A stretch of 64,000 nt of DNA from Mesorhabditis belari (Eukaryota > Nematoda > Chromadorea > Rhabditida > Rhabditidae): positions 124,001 to 188,000 of the forward strand of contig CAUEEP010000729.1 of NCBI GenBank assembly GCA_958450365.1, written 5' to 3'. Numbering within the stretch: the stretch's first letter is position 1; each line of letters starts with the position of its first letter. The translations under genes and the position numbers were made by a program. Under the pieces are notes generated by a model. It was not told the DNA's origin. It saw only the letters and a program-made list of their open reading frames with translations, and did no database searches. Below are positions 28,001 to 40,000 of the stretch, one piece after another.

Positions 28001-31000
28001 TTCTTTTCAAAGAAATAGGAAAGATCAAGAAGGAAGGAAGGAAGGAAGCTTCATTATTAGCTTCATTATTAGATTTCTTTTCAGAATTTCACAAATCTTC
28101 GTCCAATTCCATGGAAACGAATTTCTCGAATCGAAAATAATACAAAATGTGAGTGAAATGAAAGAAAAAAAAACCCAGTTTTTAGCCTTTCTTTGTACTT
28201 TTTGTTTAAAGTCTATAAACATAAGCCAAACAATGAACTGAATTCATCAGAAATTCATCTTTTTCTTCAGTAAACCACAGCTTTCTGTGCACTAGAAAGC
28301 TGTGATTGCGTTTAACAGCGTTCAGCAGCGTTCAGCAGCGTTCAGCAGCGTTCAGCAGCGTTCAGCAGCGTTCAGCAGCGTTCAGCAGCGTTCAGCAGCG
28401 TTCAGCAGCGTTCAGCAGCGTTCAGCAGCGTTCAGCAGCGTTCAGCAGCGTTCAGCAGCGTTCAGCAGCGTTCAGCAGCGTTCAGCAGCGTTCAGCAGCG
28501 TTCAGCAGCGTTCAGCAGCGTTCAGCACAACGTACAAGTGTTTAACAGCGTTAAGTACAAAGTACAAGCGTTTAACAGCGTTCAGTACAAAGTACAAGTG
28601 TTTAACAGCGCCAAGTACAAAGTACAAGCGTTTAACAGCGTTCAGTACAAAGTACAAGAGAGAATCTTTCTTGTAAATCGTTTCTTTTCTTGGATTTTCT
28701 TTTAGAAAATCTAGAAAATCAAGAAAATGATCTCGAAAATCTTTTTATCTTCTTTTTCTTTTATCTTCTTTCTATTTAGTGCTCTTTTCGTTCGTTGGTG
28801 GCCTTCAAATGAATCCAAATGAGATGAATGTTTTGGATTTCGATGGGAAAACGAAATATGCAAAAGAAGCTGGTTCGATTATTGATGAGGTAAGGGGAAA
28901 TGATTGGAAATGATTGGAAATGATTGGAAATGATTGGAAATGATTGGAAATGATTGGAAATGATTGGAAATGAGTGGAAATGAGTGGAAATGAGTGGAAA
29001 TGAGTGGAAATGAGTGGAAATGAGTGGAAATGAGTGGAAATGAGTGGAAAGAGTGGAAATGAGGGAAATGAGGGAAATGAGGGAAATGAGTGGAAATGAG
29101 TGGAAATGAGTGGAAATGAGTGGAAATGAGTGGAAATGAGTGGAAATGATTGGAAATGAGTGGAAATGAGTGGAAATGAGTGGAAATGAGTGGAAATGAT
29201 TGGAAATGCTTAGAAATCATCGAAAATAGATAAAAATCATCGAAAATGCTTAGAAATCGTTGTAAAATAGCTACAAATCATCCAAAATCATCGAAAATGC
29301 TTAAAAATCATCGACAAATAGATGAAAATCATTGAAAATGATCGAAAATGATCGAAATTCATCGAAAAACATTGAAAATCATCGAAAAACATCGAAAAAT
29401 CATTAATAGTAGTGCTCTAATAGTAGTGAATCCTTCGCTTTGCCTAAATTCCTCGAAATCTCGAGAACCGCTTATCAGAACGTATTGATGTGGGGTCGGA
29501 AAATGTAGCTGATGATGAGATCTAGTGGGGGATTTGAGTGTTGAGCTTCTGGGAAAGCTTGGAAGCTGTAAAATAGTCACCAACTCGGCTTGGCGGCGTG
29601 CATCATTAAAAATCATCAAAAATCTTTAAAAATCGTCGAAAGCCCATCAAAATTCATCAAAAATCATCAAAAAATCATCAAAAATCATCAAAAATCTTTA
29701 AAAACCATCAAAAACCATCAAAAATCATCAAAAATTATCCAAAAAACCTCAAAAACCATCAAAAAAACCATCAAAACCCATCAAAATCTAGCTAAAAATC
29801 GATCTAGAATCATCTAATAAACGTTTTAAATAAAGAAAACCAATTTAATCTATCAAAAATTGATTTTAAATGAATAAAAACAATTAAATCAAATTCTATC
29901 CTCTATCGATTTTCCTCTCCCTTTCCTTTAAGAGCCCCTCTTTCCCCCGCCTCCCCCAATGCTCATTTGGCCGAGGGGTTAGCGTGCTCGCTTTCGCCGC
30001 CACTCATCGAGGGTTCGACCCCCACCCACTGACTTCGGGAAAGTCGTTTGCGGATAGGAACCAGTACGGGTACTTTACTCGTCATGGGCCGAAAACCGCG
30101 CAAATAACTAGGAGGGAAATGGTCGGATGTTGGAGAGAAATACGCCAATGTCCATTACCACCCTGACTTAACATTTTGAAATTTAGCGAGTGATTTGAAA
30201 GCTGAGATTCGAAAAATCAATTTCAGGCGAATTTCATGTTGGATCGAGCTGAACGAGCTGAAGATGACATTCTTAACTTTACGAAAAGAGCCGAAATCAT
30301 CGCATTAAATGCTCAAAAAGCCTACAAGGACTCTTTCAACACAACGCAATTCCTCAAATATTTCTCGAGATATGGTAAGGAGGGGAAAAGTTGCTAGCAG
30401 GAAAAGTTGCTAGCAAATCACGTTGCTTAGATCAAGATGGCTCTCTTCCTTTAAAACTCTCTCTTTTCCCCCTCTTCGCTGATGACCGTTTGGCTGAGTG
30501 GCTAGCACGTTAGCTTTTAACGCGATTCATTGAGGGTTCGATCCCCGATAGTGCTTGAGGATAGAAAACAGTGCTATGTTGAATATAAAAGGGGAATATC
30601 AAGGGAAAACTTAGGCGGAACAACGGTCGGCTCGAGTCAAATCGAGATGTGGGCGGCTGAGTCCGAAGCTCATATGAATGCGACGATTGAGAGAGGAGAA
30701 TATGTTGAGAAGCGGCATGACAGAGTCGAGGATACAAAGGTTTCATTTGTCGCTAATTTTACAGTAGTCTAGAGGACTCTACAGGACTGTACAGTAGTCT
30801 AGAGGACTGTACAGTAATCTAGAGGACTCTACAGTAATCTAGAGGACTCTACAGTAATCTAGAGGACTCTACAGTAATCTAGAGGACTGTACAGTAGTCT
30901 AGAGGACTGTACAGTAGTCTAGAGGACTGTACAGTAATCTAGAGGACTCTACAGTAGTCTAGAGGACTCTACAGTAATCTAGAGGCCTCTACAGTAGTCT

Positions 31001-34000
31001 AGAGGACTCTACAGTAATCTAGAGGACTCTACAGTAATCTAGAGGCCTCTACAGTAGTCTAGAGGACTCTACAGTAATCTAGAGGACTCTACAGTAATCT
31101 AGAGGACTGTACAGTAATCTAGAGGACTCTACAGTAGTCTAGAGGACTGTACAGTAGTCTAGAGGACTGTACAGTAGTCTAGAGGACTCTACAGTAGTCT
31201 AGAGGACTGTACAGTAGTCTACAGTACTCTAATACATGGCCAAATTTAGGGAAAAACAGACGATTTGGCGAAAAAAGTAACCCAGTTGAAGCTAAACGAT
31301 ACGGCTTTCGAGTACATCAAGAAGGTAAATTTCCTTTCATTATTTTCATTAAAACTTGAATAATCCGAAGAGCTACTGGAGATTTCAGCAATAAATGCAA
31401 AGCAATTAATTTTAGCGTTTCGCTGATCTCGAGATTTTGGTGGAAGATTTCCGGACAACAATCTACGAAAAAGCGAAAAGAGATGGAGGAGACGCGAGTC
31501 GAATGAGTACAGTTGTCGCCAAAAGAATCGATCGATATAAGGTCTAGTTTTGAAAATTTGCCTAAACACAACCTTTCTGGGGCACTGAATTCTTTTCATT
31601 CACTGAATACCATGAAAAAAGGGGAATTGAAGAATTCAGTGGGCTAGAAAGGGTGTGTTTCGACTGGGAGCATCAGAAAAGGTTGGCAAGAGTTGCCAAG
31701 AGTTGTCAGGAGTTGTCAGAAGCTGCCAAGAGTTGTCAGGAGTTGTCAGAAGCTGCCAAGAGTTGTCAGAAGTTGCCAAGAGCTGCCAAGAGCTGCTTTT
31801 ATAATTAGTTATTTAGATTTTAAACATTACTTTAGATAAAGTTCTTTTTTAGGAAGTGATCAGCGAGATTGAGAAGTTGAAAGCCGAAGCTGAGGACGGG
31901 TTAAGGTTTGCGAGATTTTTGGATTTTGTTTTAGTTCTATAGAGCTATAAATTTTTAGATTTAGTAGTTCTATAGTTTTATAGTTCTATAGCTTTTTAGT
32001 TCTTTAGATCTTTAGATTCAGTAGCTCTATTCTATAGTTCTTTAGTGGTTCTTTAGTTCTATAGTTCTATAGATCTATACTATAGATCTATAGATCTATA
32101 GATCTTTCGACTTTGTAGTTCCATTCTATAGTTCTCTAGTAGTTCTATAGTTTTACAGATTTTTAGATTCACTAGTTCTATTCTATAGTTCTGTAGCAGT
32201 TCTATGGTTCTATAGATCCTTGGATTTATTAGTTCTATTCTATAGTTCTATAGTTCTATAGTTCTATAGTTCTATAGATCTTTAGATTCAGTGGTTCCAT
32301 TCTATAGTCCTATAGTAGTTCTATAGTTCTATAGTTCTATAGCTTTTTAGATTTAGTCGTTCTATTCTATAGTTCTATAGTAGCTCTTGAGTTCTATAGA
32401 TCTTTAGTTTCAGTATTTCTATTCTATAGTTCTATAGATTCTTGGGTTTCTTGGGTTCTTAGGTTTACTAGTTCTATTCTATAGTTCTATAGTTCTAGAG
32501 ATCTATAGTTCTAGTTCTATAGATCTAGTTCTATAGATCTTTAGCTTCAGTTCTTCTATTCTATTGTTCTTTAGTAGATCTATAGTTCTAGTTCTAGTCC
32601 TAGTTCTAGTTCTAGTTCTAGCTCAAGTCCTAGTTCTAGTTCTAGCTCAAGTCCTAGTTCTAGTTCTAGTTCTAGTTCTAGTTCTAGTTCTAGTTCTAGT
32701 CCTAGTTCTAGTTCTAGTTCTCTAGTCCTAGTTCTAGTTCTATAGCTCAAATAATTCCTTTCTAGTGGTGCTCGTTCTGATGTCGCTCAAGCAAAAGAAG
32801 TGCAATTGTTAGACGCTTTTGATAGTTATGGGAAAATTCGAGAAAGCCTTACACAAGCAGCCGAGTTAGCCATCGATTTAACGAATATTTCGAATAAGTA
32901 AGTCTTTCAAAGCGAATTCTCAAATGTTTTCTTTCTCAGATACGCTCAACTCACAGATGAATACGATGAAAGTTTTGTGGAACCAACAAACAAACACTCG
33001 AAACAATTACAAGCCCATTCAGCTAGAGTTCTTGAAGCTTTTAAGTAAGTGTGATTTCTCTGGCTCTGGCTTTAGATCTGCCTTTAGAACAACGAGAGCT
33101 GAGGCGGCGAATCCTTTGCAAGCCTCTCAAGCATATAATGAGATTGTTGGCGGTTTAAGGAATTCGAGTAAAGCTGCAGAGAAGGCACAGGTAGGGATCT
33201 AAGCTCTATTGGAAGTTTTAAAGCTCTATTAGAAGCTCTAAAGCTTTACTAGAAGCTCTAAAGCTCTATTGGAAGCTTTAGAGGTCTACTAGAAGCTCTA
33301 AAGCTTTACTAGAAGCTCTAAAGCTCTATTGGAAGCTCTATAGCTTTACTAGAAGCTCTAAAGCTCTACTAGAAGCTCTAAAGCTTTACTAGAAGCTCTA
33401 AAGCTTTACTAGAAGCTCTAAAGCTTTACTAGAAGCTCTAAAGCTCTATTGGAAGCTCTATAGCTTTACTAGAAGCTCTAAAGCTCTATTGGAAGCTTTA
33501 GAGCTCTACTAGAAGCTCTAAAGCTCTACTGCAATCTCTACTATTAACTAACCCTTTAGCAAGCTGCTGAAAACGCTTTTCATCAAGCACTCGGCACCGA
33601 CAGCTCAGAGGATTCACTAACGGATACAGTCTCAACAAGTCAACAAAAAAGTCTTTCATTGAGCGACGATGCTCTTTCAATCAATGTTCGTTTTGTCGTT
33701 GTCCAAAAACTTTATCTTAAAGTTTAGAAGTATTATAGTGATTTTAAAAGCTTCAAATAGCCTAGACCAGATCAGCTCGATCAGGCTAGGCCAGCTAGAC
33801 TAGATCAGGCTAGGCCAGCTAGACTAGATCAGGCTAGGCCAGCTAGACTAGATCAGGCTAGGCCAGCTAGACTAGATCAGGCTAGGCCAGCTAGACTAGA
33901 TCAGGCTAGGCCAGCTAGACTAGATCAGGCTAGGCCAGCTAGACTAGATCAGGCTAGGCCAGCTAGACTAGATCAGGCTAGGCCAGCTAGACTAGATCAG

Positions 34001-37000
34001 GCTAGGCCAGCTAGACTAGGCCAGATCAACTAGACTAGCTAGCTAGCTAGGCCAAACCAGGATCAAGTCAAGCTAGGCCTAACCCCCATAGCTAGAGCTA
34101 GATCAGCTAGATCAAAGTCAGGTAAAGCTAGGCCAGATCAGAGCTTTTTCTGAATGGATTTTCAACAGTTCTTGGCTGTCTTACCTGGTCATGCATAGAG
34201 CTATTCTATAGTTCAATTCTATCATTCTATAGTAGTTCGATAGTTCTATAGTTCTATAGTTCGGGTCTATAGTTCTATAGTCGGTCAGCTTGTCCGATCC
34301 AGACTTAGCAATTCTTTTGATTTCTTTTGATTTCTTTTGATTTTCTCTATTTTTCCTTAAAAACTAATCAAAAATGACTTAAAACCTCTAGAGTTTCTTT
34401 TCGATAATCTTTTTTAAAAACTCTAGACAATTTGGACGGAAGAGAGTTTGGGAAAAGAGAACGAGAAGCTAAAGGAGCGCTTGAGTTTCGTCAATGAGCA
34501 AATAATCGATATGACGAGAAGAAGAGACGCGATAAAGCGTAAGTTAGTTAGAAAGTTCAGTAAGAAGAGTGATTCAGCGCAACTCGATAATTTCGACGAT
34601 CAACATGAGCGAATGAGTGGATTGCAACAAATGGCTGATGAAGGAGCGAAGAAAGCGGCTGATGTCAAGAGAACGGCGGAGGTGATAAGGAAAGGAGTGA
34701 CTGAGGTAAGGTAAACAAGTCTGATTAGTCTTTAGGAGTCTTTAGGAGTCTTTAGGAGTCTTTAGGAGTCTTTAGAAGTCTTTAGTAGTCTTTAGGAGTC
34801 TTTAGGAGTCTTTAGTAGTCTTTAGGAGTCTTTAGGAGTCTTTAGAAGTCTTTAGGAGTCTTTAGGAGGCTTTAGGAGTCTTTAGGAGTCTTGAGAAGTC
34901 TTTAGGAGTCTTTAGGAGTCTTTAGTAGTCTTTAGAAGTCTTTAGAAGTCTTTAGTAGTCTTTAGGAGTCTTTAGTAGTCTTTAGGAATCTTTAGGAGTC
35001 TCTAGGAGTCTTTAGGAGTCTCTAGGAGTCTTTAGGAGCCTTTAGTAGTCTTTAGGAGTCTTTATTACTTAGTTATCTTTATTAGAATATTGTCTTTTCA
35101 TAGTTTATCTTTAAGTAAACACTTCTAGATTCGAGATTTCACAGAGAAATTGGCTAACTCGACTGCGCAAGGGATTCGCGAGGAGATTGAAAAGGTGAAA
35201 AGGAATAGATAAAAGGAAAAGATAAAAGGAAGAGATAATAGGAATCTTTTAAAGAACTCAGAAAACTTAGCTTGTTGGCTTGTTAACTTGTTAACTTGCT
35301 AGCTTGTTGGCTTGCTGGTTTGTTAGCTTGCAGGCTTGCTAGCTTCTTAGCTTGTTAGCTTGCTAGTTAGCACAAGAATTCTGTGATTTCACTGGTTCAA
35401 CTAGCTTCATCTTGAGCTAAAACTAGAGTATTACTTTCAGCGCAAGTAATACTCTAGTTTTATCCAAGATGAAGCTAGTTGAGCCAGTGAAATCAGAGAA
35501 TTCTTGTGCTAACAAGTATTACTGTAGTTGCTGCACAAGTTCTGTGATAGAATTCTGTGATAGAGTTCTGTGCTTTCACAGGTTCAATAGCTTCATCTTG
35601 AGCCAGTGATATCACAGAATTCTTGCTAACAAGCTTTGCTAACAAGTTTGCCTAACAAGTTTGGCTAACAAGTTAAATAGATTAAAGAAATCTAAATTCT
35701 AAAGTCTAAACTCTAAAGTAGAATTCTAAAGAAATCAAGAATCTTTTTTAGATTATTGAAGCAAGAAAAGAACTTTCGAATGCTTCTGGAGCTCTGGCAA
35801 AAGCGGATGCATTGATTCTAGCGAATCGTGAACGAATTGAAGAGATTCAGAAAAGAGTGGCTTTGCTAAAGGAAAAGATTGGAGAAGCAAGAGAAAGAGC
35901 ACAACAGGTAGGGGAAAATTGTACTCAATGTCTTCCTGTAATCGTCTATTATCTTCTACTGTCTTCTACTGTCTTCTACTGTCGTCTACGGTCGTCTACG
36001 GTCTTCTACTGTCTTCTACTGTCGTCTACTGTCGTCTACTGTCGTCTACGGTCTTCTACGGTCGTCTACGGTCTTCTACGGTCGTCTACGGTCGTCTACT
36101 GTCTTCTACTGTCTTCTACTGTCTTCTACTGTCTTCTACTGTCTTCTACTGTCGTCTACTGTCGTCTACGGTCTTCTACGGTCGTCTACGGTCGTCTACT
36201 GTCTTCTACTGTCTTCTACTGTCTTCTACTGTCTTCTACTGTCTTCTACTGTCGTCTACTGTCGTCTACGGTCTTCTACGGTCGTCTACGGTCGTCTACT
36301 GTCTTCTACTGTCTTCTACTGTCTTCTACTGTCTTCTACTATCGCTTTCTAGGCTATTGTAGAAGTGTTAGACTCTCTTTTACAGCTTTCTCTTCTAGCC
36401 AAACACTTCTAGCTAACCCAAGCACTTCTAGCCAAGCCTAGCCAAGCCTAGCCAAGCCTAGCCAACCCAACCCAATCAATCCAACAATTTTAGATCCCAG
36501 TAGCTCTCCGTGCAGACGAGCGTGGCTATTGTCGTCGAAGTTTTATCTCCCCGGCCGCTCCATCATCATCAAACTCTTTCCATGTGAAATTTCGTCCACT
36601 CAAGGTTTAAATCAACATCTCTTTTCTTCATTTTTCAATTCTAGGGTGTTCCCGATACAATCGTTTTTGCGACAAGGACAAAGAGTCGTCGCACACTCGC
36701 TAGCGAGTTTGTAGCTGTTGAGGTTGACTTTTACAGACATCAGCATCTCATCAAAGCATCTTTCTCTTTCTTCCTTTCTTTCTTTCTCTTCTCCTTCCTC
36801 TTTCTTCCATTCTCTTCTCTTTCTTCCTCCTCTTCCTCCCTTTCTCTTCTCTCTTCTACTTCCTTTCTCTTCTCTCTTCTCTTCTCTTTCTTCCTTTCTT
36901 CCTTTCTCTTCTCTCTTCCTCTTTTTTCCATTCTCTTCTCTCTTCTCTTCTCTTTCTTCCTCCTCTTCCTCCCTTTCTCTTCTCTCTTCTACTTCCTTTC

Positions 37001-40000
37001 TCTTCTCTCTTCTCTTCTCTTCCTTCCTTTCTCTTTCCCTTATATTCCCCCTTTCTTTGGCAAGAAGATGCCAAATCATTTCCAATCATTAATCATTAAT
37101 CATTAAATCATTTCCCAAAAGAGAAAGATCGAAGGTTCAATCTTTCTTTCAATCTCTTTTCAGAAATCTTTCTTATTCTTTACTTTACTAGTTTGATTTT
37201 AGATCGTTGGCCGTCGCGTGATCGCTCATTGGAATATTGGAAGTGGAAAGAAAAAGACAACAAATACGCATCAAATCTATTTCATCCCGCACAATGATCG
37301 ATCGGCTGCCGGCACTTGGTATCACATTGATGTGGAAAGGAGTGGCGATTTTCTCAATCTAACCGTTGCTTTGAGAGAAAACACGATTGGAGAAGGTAAT
37401 TGAAGAAAAATTACATCAAATTTCATCTTAATTTTCTGTTTTAATATCGAAAATCAGACAAATCAGATAAGAGAAGAAAAATGGATTGAAAGAATTGAAA
37501 TTGAAGATTAAATTGATTTATTCTGTAGAAATGATCTTCCAAATATTCCAATTCGATTCCAGGAGTTGAAACTAAAGAAAATCAAAACTTTTGCACCACC
37601 GGGAGTCGAACCCCCGACCTTTCGCTCACCGTCCAAGCGTCCTAACCATTACACCACAACGCATCTCGATCGCCCTTGCTTCAGAGAGGCTTATAAGCTA
37701 AACCAAGCTAAATCAAGCTTGCATAAAGATTTCCTTTCTCTTTCCTTGTCTTTCCTATTTTTCCTCGGGTAACGAAAGGGCTAATAGCTCAGTGGTAAAG
37801 CATTTGGTTGTCAAGCGAGTGGTAAAGGCTGGGTCGAGGGTTCAATTCCTCTTGGTGCTTCTTTAGGGTTTCTTTTGGATTTCTTTGAGACTTCTTTGTT
37901 TAGATCGCTTCTTTGTTAGATAGCTTACGTTTTTGAAAATGTTTTCAGGTGCTCCACTTCGATCCGATCCAATCTCAGTTTCGGCTGGTCGACACGCAAG
38001 CAACAACGATGCGATTTTCAATACAGTTCCCGGTGAGACACTGATCTCGTTCGGTGTTTCCGATGATGAAGCTAGGGTTTGTTTTAGTAGATCATAAAAT
38101 TGGGCTTAGGCTTAGGCTTAGGCTTAGGCTTAGGCTTAGGGGATTGACGATAGCTAGATTAGAAGCACGAGTTTAAAGGCTTCTTATTTCCAGGAGATGA
38201 GTCTTCAAACTGGTCAATTCCGGGGTGTTGTTGGTGGTTTACGAGTTGACGAGGTTTGTTTGCTATTGAAAAAAGCTTTTGAAACCTTTTAATAAGCTTT
38301 AATAAGCTTTAATAAGCTTTTAATAACCTTTAATAACCTTTAATAAGCTTCAATAACCTTTAAAAACCTTTAAAAACCTTTAAGAACCTTTAATAACCTT
38401 TCTACGACTTCTAGAACAGAATACAGTACAGTAAATCGTAAAGTTTATTGACCAAAGGGGGTACAGAAGTCAATCAAATCCAATAAAACCCATTCAAATC
38501 CATTCAAGTCCAATCAAATCCCGTTTTCTAGACTCCAGTCGAGCTGTGGTCTTTCCACGAGTCAACAAAGGAGTGCGAGGGAGCCACTGCACCACCAGCT
38601 GCTGCACCAATCGCTCAGCATTTCAAGTAGATCTAAACCTCTAAAGATCTAAAGCTCTAAAGCTAAAGCTCTAAAGATCTAAAGCTAAAGCTTAACTTGA
38701 ATCTAGCTATTTATTGAGTGTTCTAGCTATTTATTGAATGATTTTAGGGACGGTTTCGCTCAAGTGAATCTTGCTGTTAGTGAACGAACAGTTTCATCGT
38801 TAGCTGTCGCTTTTAACACACATTCAACTGAAGGTAGATTGGGATTTGTTTCAATTCGTCCTCTAGAAATCTAATCCCCATTCTAGGGCTTCTTTATTTC
38901 CGAGGTGATGAAGAAAGTCGAGATTTCATCGCTCTCTATCTAGAGAAAGGATTTCTGGTCTTCAAAGTTTGTTTTTTATATAGTTTTCTGTGTTTAAATA
39001 GTGTTTAAATCGATTTAAATCAATTTAAATAGATTTAAGTAGTGTTTAAATCGATTTAAATAGTGTTTGAATAGATTTAAATAGGTTTAAATCGGTTTAA
39101 ATCGGTTTAAATCGGTTTAAATAGTGTTTAAATAGATTTAAATAGGTTTAAATCGGTTTAAATAGTGTCTGAATAGATTTAAATCGGTTTAAATCGGTTT
39201 AAATCGGTTTAAATAGTGTCTGAATAGATTTAAATCGGTTTAAATAGTGTTTAAATCAATTTAAATCAATTTAAATCAATTTAAATAGTGTTTAAATAGG
39301 ATTTAAATAGAAAATTGATATTTTAGAATATAGAAATTGAAGAAAACTTGCATTAAAACATCAAAAATTCAATCAAAAACATGAAAATTTTGATTAGCAA
39401 GATTTCTTTCGCGTTTTTCTCTTTTCTTCACTTTTTCTTTTATAAATCTTCTTATACTTTTTCTTTATAAGCACATTTTTCTCGATCTTTTAATCTTTGA
39501 TATTTTAGATTAATCTTGGAAAGGGTTCTGTGGCTGAGATTCGCTCCTCGTCCCTTTACGCGGATGGAAAAGAACACACAGCGAAAGCGATTCGAAACGG
39601 AAATGAACTTCATTTACAAGTAGATAAAAGAGAGAAATTGAAAAATACTTTAAAACTACTTTAAAACTAGAACTTTAAAACTAAAACTCTAAACGATTTA
39701 TCGAATAAAATACAGATATAGCAGATATATACAGATACAGTATCGCTCAGGAATTAGGTTTAAAAGTCAGCTAGTCAGCTAGTTAGCTGGTTAGCTAGTT
39801 ATCTAGTTATCTAGTTACCTAGTTATCTAGTTACCTAGTTATCTAGTTACCTAGTTATCTAGTTATCTAGTTATCTATTTTTCATTTTCTTTAGGTTGAT
39901 TCGGATGCTGATCGTCGAAGCACAGTGATTTCTGGAAAGAATACGCAGCTCAATGTACAAGGTAAGGTTTTAAAGATGTTTCAATTGGATCTAGCACCTG

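Noticed and set aside
30374..31250. Joining exon 51 directly to exon 53
   Set aside because: The phases conflict; adding exon 52 (30615-30739) restores the frame and adds helix-like residues.
34539..34560. A 22-nt GT...AG micro-intron inside lam-3 exon 60
   Set aside because: Too short for splicing, and the frame is open and coiled-coil-like through it.
36612..37092. Glu/Lys/Arg-rich minus-strand ORF of 157 codons
   Set aside because: Antisense of a polypyrimidine tract in lam-3 intron 64.
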